NCBI RefSeq assembly: GCF_907165045.1
Contig: NZ_CAJRAU010000006.1
Span: 124,001 to 188,000, forward strand
From: Dyadobacter linearis
GTDB lineage: Bacteria; Bacteroidota; Bacteroidia; Cytophagales; Spirosomataceae
Length of the DNA stretch: 64,000 bases
Direction: 5' to 3'
The position numbers and the translations under genes are program-made. Positions 9,397-18,891 of the stretch are shown here, in pieces. The notes below the pieces were generated by a model, which was given only the letters and a program-made list of their open reading frames with translations, was not told the origin of the DNA and did no database searches. Numbering within the stretch: position 1 is the first letter of the stretch; each line of letters starts with the position of its first letter.

Positions 9397-9399
9397 CCT

Positions 9400-10020
9400 A
9401 TGAAAATCGCGTTCAACACACTTCTGTTTCTGTTTTTTTCGGTTTCCATCTGCTCAGCGCAAAGCTTTGCCGATGAAACCAACAAGTTTCGGGAGCACTA
9501 TAAGAAAGAGTTTCTGACAACCGGAAATTCGCCTTTAAAAAAGAAAGATCTCCCCTACCTGCGTTTCTACGAGCCCGATTCAGCATTCAAGGTTAAGGCG
9601 AGGTTTGAGAAAGTAAAAGGTCAGCCTTTCGAAATGCCGACTTACAGCGGGATTAATAAAACTTATGTCAGGTACGGGATATTGAAATTCCGGGTGAATG
9701 GAAGAAGGCAGACACTTACCGTGTACCGGAGTTTGAGCTTGCAGGCGAACGCCAAATACAAGGATTACCTGTTTATCCCATTTAAAGACAAAACGAATGG
9801 AAGCGAATCCTACGGAGGCGGCCGTTATATTGACCTTAAAACGACTGATATCAAGGATAATAGCTATGTGATTGACTTTAACAAAGCATACAATCCATAT
9901 TGCGCATATAGTGTAGGATACAACTGCCCGATCCCGCCAAGCGCCAATCACCTTGCCGTGGCTATCAGTGCAGGGGAAAAGAAATTTGGTAAAGAAAGCG
10001 AGGAAGCTAGCCTGAAATAG
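9400..10020 (+). CDS. Exported DUF1684 family protein
   Basis: 206 residues with a Sec signal peptide (MKIAFNTLLFLFFSVSICSA, cleavage before QSF). The body matches DUF1684 in its conserved end region: YGGGRYIDL, then DFNKAYNPYCAY and YNCPIPP, then AISAGEK. The biochemical role of the family is not known to me. Its last 14 bases overlap the end of the convergent acetyltransferase gene. A hairpin sits directly upstream of the start, leaving no room for a separate promoter after it, so expression probably depends on readthrough from the upstream lipoprotein gene. Confidence 0.85.
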   Translation: MKIAFNTLLFLFFSVSICSAQSFADETNKFREHYKKEFLTTGNSPLKKKDLPYLRFYEPDSAFKVKARFEKVKGQPFEMPTYSGINKTYVRYGILKFRVNGRRQTLTVYRSLSLQANAKYKDYLFIPFKDKTNGSESYGGGRYIDLKTTDIKDNSYVIDFNKAYNPYCAYSVGYNCPIPPSANHLAVAISAGEKKFGKESEEASLK

Positions 10021-10468
10021 GAGTTTCTTTCCATTCAAAAAGGATATATTCCCCATCTTCCGAATCGCCGACCTGACTTCGAAAACCTTCATTTCTCAGA
10101 TAAAAATCAACTGCCGGCCGGTTTTTTACCAAACATTTCAGAGTCGCTTTTCCGCTCAGTTTTTGGAGCGATTTATGTAAAAGCGCCTTTCCTATACCCT
10201 GATGCTGACGGGCTGCATTTACATACAAGTGGTGAATAAAATGACCCGGCACCCAAAGCGATGCAAATCCAACTATTTCCTCTCCTGACTTGGCAACAAG
10301 GATAAATTCGCCCTCGGTATCGCTGTCGAATGAAATCCTGCCAAGTTGCTCCTCGTTGAACCAGGTGAATGTGGCGCGATAAGAACCTTCATAAAGCCGC
10401 GCTACCGCCTCTCGTTCTTCCTCCTCAAAATCTGAAATAGTAATGGAGTTTAGCGTATGGTCGCTCAT
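10007..10468 (-). CDS. GNAT family N-acetyltransferase
   Basis: 153 residues from the start MSDHTLNS at 10468; an ATG two codons upstream is also possible, while longer versions add an unlikely hydrophobic stretch. The acetyl-CoA binding motif A is visible as HLYVNAARQHQGIGKALL, preceded by the beta strand GFASLWVPGHFIHHLYV. The C-terminus ends with FYLRNEGFRSQ, typical of GNAT motif B. The substrate is unknown. The 3' end overlaps the convergent DUF1684 gene by 14 bases. A terminator for the upstream YcxB-like gene lies just before its start, so it is probably a separate transcript. Confidence 0.85.
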   Translation of the reverse strand: MSDHTLNSITISDFEEEEREAVARLYEGSYRATFTWFNEEQLGRISFDSDTEGEFILVAKSGEEIVGFASLWVPGHFIHHLYVNAARQHQGIGKALLHKSLQKLSGKATLKCLVKNRPAVDFYLRNEGFRSQVGDSEDGEYILFEWKETPISG

Positions 10469-10487
10469 TAACATGATAGTAAGAACA

Positions 10488-10516
10488 TAAAAAAAGCCTA
10501 ACGAAACAGTCAGGCT
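10488..10516 (-). terminator. Terminator after YcxB-like gene
   Basis: On the minus strand an 8-bp stem (AGCCTGAC and GTTAGGCT, one G-T pair) is followed by seven T residues. It lies 20 bases past the stop of the membrane-protein gene at 10536. Confidence 0.75.
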
Positions 10517-10535
10517 CCAATTAGAATAGGCTTGA

Positions 10536-11087
10536 TTATGCTGCAAGAAAGTTCTTCTGCTTCATAATGCGTTCAAATACTTTGATATCGTGTTCAGATG
10601 TAAATATGCTGAAAGGCAGATACAAAAACTGGCCTTTTGAAATCACCAGCACATAAGCGTCTTTGTCTTTATAAGCATCCATAATCTGCTCCCATTTCAT
10701 CACACTGCCTTCTTTTTGATTCAGCTTCATCAAAATCTGGCGGTTGTCAATCTCGTACTGAAATTTCTCAAACATCGGCTTATACTGTGCGAGCTGGGTA
10801 ATACCCGTAAACTGGATCAGCCAAAAAAGTACGTAAAGGATCACGCCGACAAAAACTGTAATATAGATCCAGTAGTTAGGATAAACGTCTGTCAGGTTCA
10901 GTACTGCGTTGACCAGGATCAGGGCAATAGGAAGAAGCGCCCATTTGATCTGCGTTTTGAAAAAGTAACGCATGGCCAGCGAAATGTATTTTTTTGTAGG
11001 TAATGCATACCTTTTTGTACGAACCGCCGCAGGGTTCGTGGGCATTTGATAAACGGGTTGGTGTTTGTTCACCGAAACTTTGGCCAT
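10536..11087 (-). CDS. YcxB-like domain membrane protein
   Basis: 183 residues. Two adjacent transmembrane helices are visible near residues 50-66 (WALLPIALILVNAVLNL) and 72-93 (YWIYITVFVGVILYVLFWLI). A C-terminal domain follows with MKWEQIMDAYKDKDAYVLVI and FLYLPFSIF, which fits the YcxB-like C-terminal domain, a small PH-like fold. The first 35 residues are basic and cytoplasmic. Function unknown. The gene has a TAACTTTG -7 element upstream at 11155-11162 and its own terminator, so it is probably monocistronic. Confidence 0.7.
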   Translation of the reverse strand: MAKVSVNKHQPVYQMPTNPAAVRTKRYALPTKKYISLAMRYFFKTQIKWALLPIALILVNAVLNLTDVYPNYWIYITVFVGVILYVLFWLIQFTGITQLAQYKPMFEKFQYEIDNRQILMKLNQKEGSVMKWEQIMDAYKDKDAYVLVISKGQFLYLPFSIFTSEHDIKVFERIMKQKNFLAA

Positions 11088-11154
11088 AACTTAATTTAAA
11101 TTAACAATTCTGATTTCTACCCGATAAGGATCAATAGGGTTGCAAAATAAAGTG

Positions 11155-11162
11155 CAAAGTTA
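11155..11162 (-). promoter_or_regulatory. Candidate -7 element of the YcxB-like gene
   Basis: TAACTTTG on the minus strand matches the Bacteroidota TAnnTTTG element exactly, 67 bases before the ATG. No good -33 TTTG is seen at the usual spacing, so support is limited. Confidence 0.4.
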
Positions 11163-11281
11163 GGAAAAACCGTCCGACATATCAGAAAGGCATTGAAATA
11201 AAAACCAGTTAAGAGATTTTAGTGTAATTTGTCTTTCTTAACTGCGTTGAAGAAGTAAATATGCCTTTTTGATCCGATCCG

Positions 11282-13342
11282 ATGAGTTTTCTGTTTCCGT
11301 CTTTTTTGTGGGGTTTACTGGCCGTATCTGTTCCGATTGCGATTCACATCTTCAACTTTCGTCGCACAAAAAGGGTCTTTTTCACCAATGTAGCTTTCCT
11401 CAAAGCAGTTGATACCAAAACGCGCTCAGTCCGGCAGATCAAACACTGGCTGGTTTTGGCGACGCGTATTCTGGCCATTATCTGTTTGGCAATTGCTTTT
11501 GCCCAGCCATTTCTTCCCGCGAAAAATAACCTCTCAGTAAACAGGCAGGGCATTACCAGCCTTTATCTGGATAATTCGTTCAGCATGGAAAGCGAGCTGA
11601 ACAACAAGAGGTACCTTGATATTGCCACGCAGCGGCTCAGCGATTTGCTGGGTATCTTCAAAAATTCGGCCTCGCTGCAACTGGTAACCAACGATTTCTC
11701 TGCACAGGAACAAGGACTTTACCCCGCGGAAAAGCTGCGCGACCGGCTTACTACCATCAATCTGTCCAATACCCCGAGAACATTCGAGCAGATTTACCTG
11801 CGCCAGCAAAATCTCATTTCCCGGCACCAGCAACAAGGAAGCAACCAGCTTTTCTGGTTCTCTGATTTTCAAAAAAGCACCGCGGGCGACTTGTCTAAAA
11901 TCAAAGCAGATACAACGAACCAGCTCTTTCTGGTCCCGGTTCAGGCAGCGGCCGAGAAAAACATATTCGTCGATTCTACCTGGCTTAATACCCCGTTTAT
12001 CCGCGAGCTTCAAAACAATATACTTTTTGTAAAAGTCAGCAACTCAGGGACGGAAGAGGCTAAGAATGTGGTACTTAAACTGAGCCTGGATAATACGCAG
12101 GCTTCGACCGCGTCCGTTAGTGTGCCTGCGAACGGCAGCGCTACCGCGAAATTCAACTTCAACCTGAAAGGGAAAGGTTACAAAAAAGGACAGATCACTT
12201 TCGACGATTTCCCGGTAACCTTCGACAACGATTACTTCTTCGTCCTCAACTCCTCTCCGCTGATCCGGGTATTGCATATTTACGGTCAGAAATCGGCCGG
12301 AAACTATATTGAAAATGTGTACGACAATGACAGCCTATTCACATTACAGAGTTACAGTGCGCAAAACGTCGATCCCGGACTGATTAAAAATGCAGATCTG
12401 GTAGTACTGGAAGGTGTCAATCAGGTCTCGGGCACTTTGCCTCAGGAATTACAGGATTTTGTTCGGAAAGGCGGGAGTCTGGCCCTGCTGCCTTCGGCTA
12501 ACCCACAGGCAGAAAGCTACGGCGGATTTCTGGCTAACCTGGGCGTGAGAGGGTTGAATGTGGCTGGCAATGCGGCTCCTAATCCGGTTGACCTTGCTGC
12601 GCCCGATCGTAATAACCCGTTTTTCAGCGACGTTTTTGAAGAATCTGTCCGCCAGGAAATGAACCTGAATTTACCTACTGCTTCAACGGTACTCAGCTGG
12701 TCGAGCTCCGGCCAGCCGCTGCTTTCACTGCGCAATGGGCAAGTTTATCTGAGTCAAATTTCTGCCGGTCTAGGTAAATTATACCTTTTTGCTGCGCCCC
12801 TAAATCCGGAATATGGAAAAGTGGCTCAGCACGCGATCTTCGTTCCGGTCATGTATAAAATTGCCGCGGCCAGTGTCCGTGCGCAGCGTACTTCCTTCAA
12901 GTTTGACGAAGATCCGATCAGTCTTTCCGTGACCGGCACCGAAGCTAATTCAATATATAAGTTGCGAAGAAATAAAACGGAGGTAATCCCCGTGCAACGC
13001 CTGGCTGGCAACCAGCTGCTACTGGGTATTCCGCAGGGCGATCAGCTGGGAGAAGGATTGGCTGCCGGTTATTACGAGTTGGTGAAAAACGACAAAACAG
13101 AGCAGATCATCGCGCTCAACCACAACAGCGCCGAATCGAAATTGCAATTCTACTCCCCCACCGAGCTCCGGACGTTGTTTGCCGGACAGAAAAATGTCCA
13201 GGTATTCGACCGGATCGACGACGATGCATTTGCCACAGCGTTTCAGCAGCAAAACATGGGCACTTATCTGTGGAAGTATTTTTTATATGCCGCACTCTTC
13301 CTTTTATTGCTGGAAATCGCATTGATCAGGCTGATGAAGTGA
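11282..13342 (+). CDS. BatA-domain membrane protein with degenerate-VWA-like region
   Basis: 686 residues. The N-terminus (FLFPSFLWGLLAVSVPIAIH and then FRRTKRVFFTNVAFLK) is the BatA/aerotolerance-type double-transmembrane domain, with a second helix near residues 58-78. A MIDAS-like DNSFS at 97-101 starts a von Willebrand A-like region. Later there is a glutamine-amidotransferase-like segment (ADLVVLEGVNQVSGTLPQEL, then FVRKGGSLALLPSANP). A final transmembrane helix lies within the last 25 residues (FLYAALFLLLLEIALIRL). This architecture is common in Bacteroidota, often near batABCD, which are absent here. The role is unknown, probably envelope related. It ends about 100 bases before purK. 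Confidence 0.8.
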   Translation: MSFLFPSFLWGLLAVSVPIAIHIFNFRRTKRVFFTNVAFLKAVDTKTRSVRQIKHWLVLATRILAIICLAIAFAQPFLPAKNNLSVNRQGITSLYLDNSFSMESELNNKRYLDIATQRLSDLLGIFKNSASLQLVTNDFSAQEQGLYPAEKLRDRLTTINLSNTPRTFEQIYLRQQNLISRHQQQGSNQLFWFSDFQKSTAGDLSKIKADTTNQLFLVPVQAAAEKNIFVDSTWLNTPFIRELQNNILFVKVSNSGTEEAKNVVLKLSLDNTQASTASVSVPANGSATAKFNFNLKGKGYKKGQITFDDFPVTFDNDYFFVLNSSPLIRVLHIYGQKSAGNYIENVYDNDSLFTLQSYSAQNVDPGLIKNADLVVLEGVNQVSGTLPQELQDFVRKGGSLALLPSANPQAESYGGFLANLGVRGLNVAGNAAPNPVDLAAPDRNNPFFSDVFEESVRQEMNLNLPTASTVLSWSSSGQPLLSLRNGQVYLSQISAGLGKLYLFAAPLNPEYGKVAQHAIFVPVMYKIAAASVRAQRTSFKFDEDPISLSVTGTEANSIYKLRRNKTEVIPVQRLAGNQLLLGIPQGDQLGEGLAAGYYELVKNDKTEQIIALNHNSAESKLQFYSPTELRTLFAGQKNVQVFDRIDDDAFATAFQQQNMGTYLWKYFLYAALFLLLLEIALIRLMK

Positions 13343-13448
13343 GTCGGCTGCATTGTCGAAATTCTTCACATTTTTGCCAAAAGACGCCGTTTGTGTTTTA
13401 TGTTAGCGGTTTTTACACCAATTTTGCGTGGTAAAATTTAATTATTAA

Positions 13449-14591
13449 ATGCTTTCATACCGAATTGGAATTCTCGGAGGCGGCCAGTTGGGTTTAATGC
13501 TTTTGCAAGCTGCTGTCGACTGGAACCTCGATATCCATGTCCTGGATCCTGACGCTGAGGCTCCGTGCAAACAAATTGCCCCCCATTTCCGCCAGGGTTC
13601 CCTGCAAGATTTTGATACTGTTTATGATTTTGGAAAAGACCTTGATGTAATTACCATCGAGATCGAAAAAGTGAATGTAGACGCGCTGGAAAAGCTTGAA
13701 AAAGAGGGAAAGAAAATTTATCCCCAGCCTTCTGTAATTCGCAAAATCCAGGATAAGCGCATTCAGAAACAGTTTTATCTGGACAACAACCTTCCCACTT
13801 CCGATTTTATATTAACCGAAAATCGGGAAGAAGTTTCAAACCATATTTCATTTTTACCCGCATTTCATAAGCTGGGTAAAGATGGTTACGATGGCCGCGG
13901 CGTGCAGCGCATTGCATCAGCCGAAGATATTCCAAAAGCATTCGATCAGCCGGGCCTTTTAGAGAAAGCCGTTGATTTTGATAAAGAGCTGGCTGTGCTT
14001 GTCGCGCGTAACAGTGCGGGCGAAACGGCTACTTTCCCGACTGTGGAAATGGTTTTTCATCCCGAACTCAACCTCGTAGAATACCTTTTTGCACCTGCGG
14101 AAATCAATGCGCAGGTCAATGCAAAAGCACAGGAGATCGCTGTTAAAACTGCCGAGGCATTTCAGATAGTAGGTCTGCTGGCCGTTGAGCTTTTCCTCAC
14201 CAAAGACGGTGAAGTACTAATTAATGAAGTAGCACCGCGCCCGCATAACAGCGGCCACCACACGATCCGCGCAAATGCAACTTCTCAATATGAACAGCAT
14301 TGGCGGGCGATTCTGGGGTTACCTCTGGGAAGCACGCAGGCTTACGGACCGTCTGCGATGGTAAATCTGCTTGGCGAAGACGGTTTTCAAGGACCGGCAG
14401 TTTATGAAGGAATGGAAAAGCTTTTGGCGCAGGAACAGGTATTTCCTTTTTTATATTGGAAAAAACAAACCAAACCTTTCCGTAAAATGGGCCACATCAC
14501 AATTATGGACAACAGTCTTTCTGCTTTGAAGGAAAAGGTGGAATTTGTGAAAAACAATATCAGGGTAATAAGTACAGAATCTAAGCATTGA
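13449..14591 (+). CDS. purK: PurK, N5-carboxyaminoimidazole ribonucleotide synthase
   Basis: 380 residues with an ATP-grasp fold. The N-terminal GILGGGQLGLMLLQAA is the PurK nucleotide-binding start, KLGKDGYDGRGVQ is the ATP-grasp loop and EVAPRPHNSGHHTI is the signature near residue 258. It converts aminoimidazole ribonucleotide, bicarbonate and ATP into N5-CAIR in purine synthesis. purE, which uses that product, starts 4 bases after its stop codon, so the two are one operon. No purine riboswitch is seen upstream. Confidence 0.97.
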   Translation: MLSYRIGILGGGQLGLMLLQAAVDWNLDIHVLDPDAEAPCKQIAPHFRQGSLQDFDTVYDFGKDLDVITIEIEKVNVDALEKLEKEGKKIYPQPSVIRKIQDKRIQKQFYLDNNLPTSDFILTENREEVSNHISFLPAFHKLGKDGYDGRGVQRIASAEDIPKAFDQPGLLEKAVDFDKELAVLVARNSAGETATFPTVEMVFHPELNLVEYLFAPAEINAQVNAKAQEIAVKTAEAFQIVGLLAVELFLTKDGEVLINEVAPRPHNSGHHTIRANATSQYEQHWRAILGLPLGSTQAYGPSAMVNLLGEDGFQGPAVYEGMEKLLAQEQVFPFLYWKKQTKPFRKMGHITIMDNSLSALKEKVEFVKNNIRVISTESKH

Positions 14592-14595
14592 CCAG

Positions 14596-15087
14596 ATGGT
14601 AGGTATAATAATGGGAAGTCTTTCGGATTCCAAAGTAATGCAGCTGGCCGCCGACGCACTGACCGAGCTGGGGATAGATTTCGAAATGGAGATCGTTTCT
14701 GCACACCGCACGCCGGAGCGAATGTTGGACTATGCAGCTACTGCCCGTTCGCGCGGCTTAAAGGTGATCATTGCCGGAGCAGGCGGAGCGGCACATTTGC
14801 CGGGTATGGTAGCCTCACTCACTTCTTTACCCGTAATAGGTGTACCGGTACTTTCAAGCAACTCGATCGACGGCTGGGATTCCGTACTTTCCATATTGCA
14901 AATGCCGGCTGGCGTACCTGTTGCCACTGTGGCTCTGGACGGTGCCCGAAACGCAGGAATTCTTGCCGCTCAGATTATCGGCGCCAGCGACGAAGCGACT
15001 GGAAAACGGCTGGATGCATTCAAGGAAAGCTTAAAAGACAAAGTTTCGACGATGAACGAGGAATTGAAAAAGCAACTTGCAAAGTAA
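14596..15087 (+). CDS. purE: PurE, N5-CAIR mutase
   Basis: 163 residues, the normal length of class I PurE. The motifs GSLSDSKVM, SAHRTPERM and AGAGGAAHLPGMVASLT bind the ribonucleotide; the His in SAHRT is the catalytic residue. It converts N5-CAIR into CAIR in the cytoplasm, the step after PurK. It follows purK with a 4-base gap. The PurK/PurE pair shows that this organism uses the bacterial two-enzyme route rather than class II PurE. Confidence 0.97.
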   Translation: MVGIIMGSLSDSKVMQLAADALTELGIDFEMEIVSAHRTPERMLDYAATARSRGLKVIIAGAGGAAHLPGMVASLTSLPVIGVPVLSSNSIDGWDSVLSILQMPAGVPVATVALDGARNAGILAAQIIGASDEATGKRLDAFKESLKDKVSTMNEELKKQLAK

Positions 15088-15149
15088 CCCTTGTTTATTA
15101 TTTTCGTGTATTATATTAACTCCACTAAAAATTGAATAACGGCTAAATT

Positions 15150-15788
15150 ATGGAAGACGAATTCGCTAAAAAAAGAAATATCCGTCCTACTGAAAAGTCT
15201 AATTTACCGGTCGTTACACTGTTGGTGTTAGTTCTTTTGGTATTAGCCATGCTTTATGTCGGCTATGAATATATCTCTGATAGTTCTTCCAATTCCGAGG
15301 AACTGACCTCCGTAGTGGTAGACTCTACATTAAGTGAAACCACTGTGGGTGAACCGGTTACCGACGAGCCGCTCGATGTAGTAGAAACCGAAAAAGCCGA
15401 ACCTATTACCAAAGATCCTGTTGCAGAAAAGCCGGCAGTATCTGCAAAAGAAACCAAACCCACTGTATCTGCTGCTTCATTGGGCGGACAGGAAATCACG
15501 CATTCCGTACAAAGCGGCGAAACGTTTTCCAGCATTGCATCCAGATATAACCTCAAAACTGAAACTTTACAGGGCCTTAATCCTGGTGTATCTGATGTTA
15601 AGTCAGGGGTTACCAAGTTAAAAATCCAGGTGCAGACGGTCCACACGGTGGGGCCGGGCGATGTACTGAGGGTAGTTGCGGGAAAATATGGCGTGACAAA
15701 AGAAGCATTAATGAAAGCAAATGGCAGGTCGAAAGACTTTTCAGAGCGCGGCGAAAAACTGATTGTTCCTTTCGCTTCCAGAAAATAG
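15150..15788 (+). CDS. Membrane-anchored double LysM protein
   Basis: 212 residues. After a 20-residue basic cytoplasmic start there is one transmembrane helix (residues 21-43, VVTLLVLVLLVLAMLYVGY), then an acidic Thr/Glu/Val-rich linker to about residue 110. Two LysM domains follow: THSVQSGETFSSIASRYNL with LKTETLQGLNPG, and HTVGPGDVLRVVAGKYGV with ALMKANGRS. LysM binds N-acetylglucosamine in peptidoglycan, so this is a periplasm-facing wall-binding protein tethered to the inner membrane. No catalytic domain is attached. It follows purE by 62 bases and ends at a strong terminator. Confidence 0.88.
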   Translation: MEDEFAKKRNIRPTEKSNLPVVTLLVLVLLVLAMLYVGYEYISDSSSNSEELTSVVVDSTLSETTVGEPVTDEPLDVVETEKAEPITKDPVAEKPAVSAKETKPTVSAASLGGQEITHSVQSGETFSSIASRYNLKTETLQGLNPGVSDVKSGVTKLKIQVQTVHTVGPGDVLRVVAGKYGVTKEALMKANGRSKDFSERGEKLIVPFASRK

Positions 15789-15807
15789 AAAGCACTTTCC
15801 TTCAATA

Positions 15808-15845
15808 CAAAAATCCCGACTCAAACCGAGCCGGGATTTTTTTGC
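15808..15845 (+). terminator. Rho-independent terminator
   Basis: A stem AATCCCG-CTC paired with GAG-CGGGATT, with one internal mismatch, is followed by a run of T. It closes the LysM transcript. A runs on the left side let it also work for the convergent beta-barrel gene. Confidence 0.85.
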
Positions 15846-15873
15846 ACTTATAGGAAGGATTTATAATACTTTA

Positions 15874-18750
15874 TCAAAAACCACCTGGTCCTCTTCCACC
15901 GTCTCCGCGGTTTCGGAAGCCGCCGCCTTCTCCCTCGTAATCACGTCTGCGGTTGCTGTCTCCAGATGGCATTTTACCGAAATTCTTCAATGTATAAGTG
16001 AAAGTCAGCATCGCATATTGGGTCAGCACACGGTTGGTAACGTCCTGCACGTAAGTTTCGGTTACATTACGGGTGATGCTGTTGTTTTGTTTCAGGATAT
16101 CAAAAACGGTCAGTTTGAGCTCGCCAGCATTGTTTTTCAGGAATTTCTTACCCACGCTCGCATTCCATAAGGTGAAGTTTTGATTAAAGCCTTCTCCCAG
16201 CCCACGGTACGATTGATTGTTGATATCACTCTGCACCACAAATCCCTTACCAAATATCCAGTTTACCCGACCGGTAACACCCTGCGTATAATAGTTATTG
16301 TTCAGATTCGGCTGAATGGAGTTGCGGACGATATTGTAATTTCCGGAATAGGAAACCGTAAAATCCAGCTTTTCACTCACATTACTGCTTAGCACAAGTC
16401 CCTGAGATACAGCATAAGTATTAGAGAAATTGGGCACATTGTTGATCATCCCCGGCGATCGCACATAGTTGAATCCGGTCGTAACATTCAGGTTCAGTTT
16501 CAATGGCGCAATTGGTTTTCCATAAGCCAGGAACGAGCGTGCATTCCAGCTTCCGTCCACGTTGATCGGCGAAGTCAGTCTCGCGCCGCGTTCCAGTACA
16601 ATTCCGCTCGGCAAAGTCGTTGGTTCCTGCGCGATAATCGTCGAATTCACGATAGCATTGTTAGTTTGTGTCAAAAAAACCATCGCATTCAGGCTGTACG
16701 GACGGGCTGCCCCTGCAAGTGAATAGCGCACATTGAACATATTGCGGTATTCCTGTTTCAGATTTGGATTACCTGCGGTCAATGAAAGCGGATTGCTGTT
16801 GTCGATCACATTCTGCAACTGCGAGATCGAAGGCTGGCTGGTCGAGCTGCGGAAAGATGTCCTGAACTGCGTACCCGTTTTCGAGCGGTAAGTCAGCATA
16901 AAGTTCGGCAGGAAATTAGTGAAAGACTGATCCACTTTCGTATTATAAGGCGCAAGCTGCTGACTATACAGACCTGTATTCTGAAAATCGACACCCAGGT
17001 TCGCCGACCAGCTGTTTTTCCGGTAGCGATAGCCCAGCCCGGCGCGGTTAGTCACATAGCGGTTGTCAAAATTGTTGGAAAGCAATGTGTCCAGATCCGT
17101 GTAAGTATTTTCGTCGAAACTCATATTGAAAGTCTCTCTGCTGGAATTACTGTTACTCACGGTCAGCCCGTAGTTCAGCTGTAACTGTCCCGTTTTGCTG
17201 ATCGGCTCGGTGTAAATCACATTCCCGCCAAGCGTAACTCCGTCGGAATAGGTATAGCTCAACTGATCGGTTGTATCGCCTCTCACTGAAAACTCGGGAA
17301 GGCCGAAATTGGCATAATATAAGTTACGGGAATATAGATTCCGTGTTCCATTGCGGTCGTTCAGCTGGGTATTTACGTTCAAACTGATCGTGCGGCCCTT
17401 TTTCTCAAAACTGTGGCGAAACAAAAGATCATTTGAAAAATTGTAGCCTTTATTCAAATTGCTTTGCGTATTGTCCAGCCCATTGATCTTGCTCCCGTTG
17501 GCCAGTGTGGTAAGTCCCGTTTTGAAACTCCCCGACTGGTTATCCTGGAAATTGAGGCGCGGCGTTACGATGAGTGAATTTTTGGGGTCAATATTATATT
17601 CAACTCGAAAGTTCAGGCGGTGATTTGCATTGGTACTTGACGTGCGGCTCGCTTCATTGTAAAACTGGTTGCTGTCTGCCTGCGCCAGAAAATATTCCTG
17701 CGAAGTAGTTTGCTCATTTACATTCCCGGTGCGGTTGAAAAAATAGCTGCCGGTTACCTCCACTTTTTTACCAAACTTATTGGCATAGTTGAGTCCGAAA
17801 GAATTGGTACCGGTAATGCCGCTCTGGTTTCCAACCATAAAGTTACCCGAAGAGCCGCCGCCACGACCGCCGCCGCCTGTTACCCCCAGCAGATCCTGGC
17901 CCGAGAAATTCTGCATATTGATATTGTTACTCAACCCGATCACCGAAATGCGCTGGTCGCCTTTGAAGAAACTGACGTTACCGCCCGCCTGGTACCGGTT
18001 ATCTAATCCATAACCAGCAAATACCTTCCCGAACTGGCCCATTTTGCGATCGGCTTTGGTCACGATATTGATCGTTTTCTGCCCGTTCCCATCGTCAAAT
18101 CCAGTGAACTGCGCCTGGTCACTGAGCTTGTCAAAAACTTCGATTTTATCAACAATTTCTGCGGGAAGAGATTTTAAGGTAAGTGCGGCATCGTCACCGA
18201 AAAACGGCTTTCCATCCACCAAAACGCGGTTTACAGTTTCTCCATGCGCAGTTACCGTTCCATTTGTAACAGTAATGCCAGGCATTTTCTGGATCAGATC
18301 TTCTGTCGTTGCATCAGGATTCGTCTTGAATGCGGCCGCATTGAATTGGGTTGTATCACCCTTCTGCTCCATCGCCGTCACTTGCCCGATTACTTTAACT
18401 TCTTTCAGGTTTGCGACTGCTTCGGTGAGCTGGATCGTGCCCAGATCCTGCGATTCGCTGGTAAGTGTAATTATTTTGGTAAAATCCTTATAGCTGAGGT
18501 AAGTTACCTTTACCAGATAGGCGGTTTCTTTGGAAAGTCCCGTAAAAGAAAACTTACCATTTACGTCCGTAGTAACATATTCCGGCTTGGCATCAGGAAC
18601 ATTCCTGCTCACCGCGACATAGGCGCCTACCACCGCAGACCGGTTCAGGCTGTCAACAACGGTGCCCGAAATTTGGGCATTCTGTGCCTGAGCTAAGCTG
18701 CCAAATAGCAATGCCAGGATCAGTACGGCGGAGGAAATATATCGTTTCAT
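15874..18750 (-). CDS. Outer-membrane beta-barrel protein with carboxypeptidase-regulatory domain
   Basis: 958 residues. The signal peptide is MKRYISSAVLILALLFGSLA. A carboxypeptidase-D-regulatory-like beta sandwich follows (residues about 26-110, with ISGTVVDSLNRSAVVGAYV), then a TonB plug-like domain (LIQKMPGITVTNGTVTAHG, VLVDGKPFFGDDAALTLKSL) and an OMP_b-brl_3 type barrel to the end. The tail is Gly/Arg rich (residues from about 935), which is unusual after a barrel strand. Proteins of this kind are TonB-receptor relatives of Bacteroidota with mostly unknown substrates. No SusD partner is adjacent. It is convergent with the LysM gene. The 141 bases up to the kinase gene hold no other gene. 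Confidence 0.9.
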   Translation of the reverse strand: MKRYISSAVLILALLFGSLAQAQNAQISGTVVDSLNRSAVVGAYVAVSRNVPDAKPEYVTTDVNGKFSFTGLSKETAYLVKVTYLSYKDFTKIITLTSESQDLGTIQLTEAVANLKEVKVIGQVTAMEQKGDTTQFNAAAFKTNPDATTEDLIQKMPGITVTNGTVTAHGETVNRVLVDGKPFFGDDAALTLKSLPAEIVDKIEVFDKLSDQAQFTGFDDGNGQKTINIVTKADRKMGQFGKVFAGYGLDNRYQAGGNVSFFKGDQRISVIGLSNNINMQNFSGQDLLGVTGGGGRGGGSSGNFMVGNQSGITGTNSFGLNYANKFGKKVEVTGSYFFNRTGNVNEQTTSQEYFLAQADSNQFYNEASRTSSTNANHRLNFRVEYNIDPKNSLIVTPRLNFQDNQSGSFKTGLTTLANGSKINGLDNTQSNLNKGYNFSNDLLFRHSFEKKGRTISLNVNTQLNDRNGTRNLYSRNLYYANFGLPEFSVRGDTTDQLSYTYSDGVTLGGNVIYTEPISKTGQLQLNYGLTVSNSNSSRETFNMSFDENTYTDLDTLLSNNFDNRYVTNRAGLGYRYRKNSWSANLGVDFQNTGLYSQQLAPYNTKVDQSFTNFLPNFMLTYRSKTGTQFRTSFRSSTSQPSISQLQNVIDNSNPLSLTAGNPNLKQEYRNMFNVRYSLAGAARPYSLNAMVFLTQTNNAIVNSTIIAQEPTTLPSGIVLERGARLTSPINVDGSWNARSFLAYGKPIAPLKLNLNVTTGFNYVRSPGMINNVPNFSNTYAVSQGLVLSSNVSEKLDFTVSYSGNYNIVRNSIQPNLNNNYYTQGVTGRVNWIFGKGFVVQSDINNQSYRGLGEGFNQNFTLWNASVGKKFLKNNAGELKLTVFDILKQNNSITRNVTETYVQDVTNRVLTQYAMLTFTYTLKNFGKMPSGDSNRRRDYEGEGGGFRNRGDGGRGPGGF

Positions 18751-18891
18751 GATTTCTGTAAAGGTTTCTGGAAGTTTAGAGCGATCCCCGCAGGGAAGGT
18801 TTAACTATAACTCCCAAATAACCCCCACAATCGATAGAAGCCCCAACTTTTACCGATCAATCAGCCATATACGTCGACGAGTTTCAATCAC

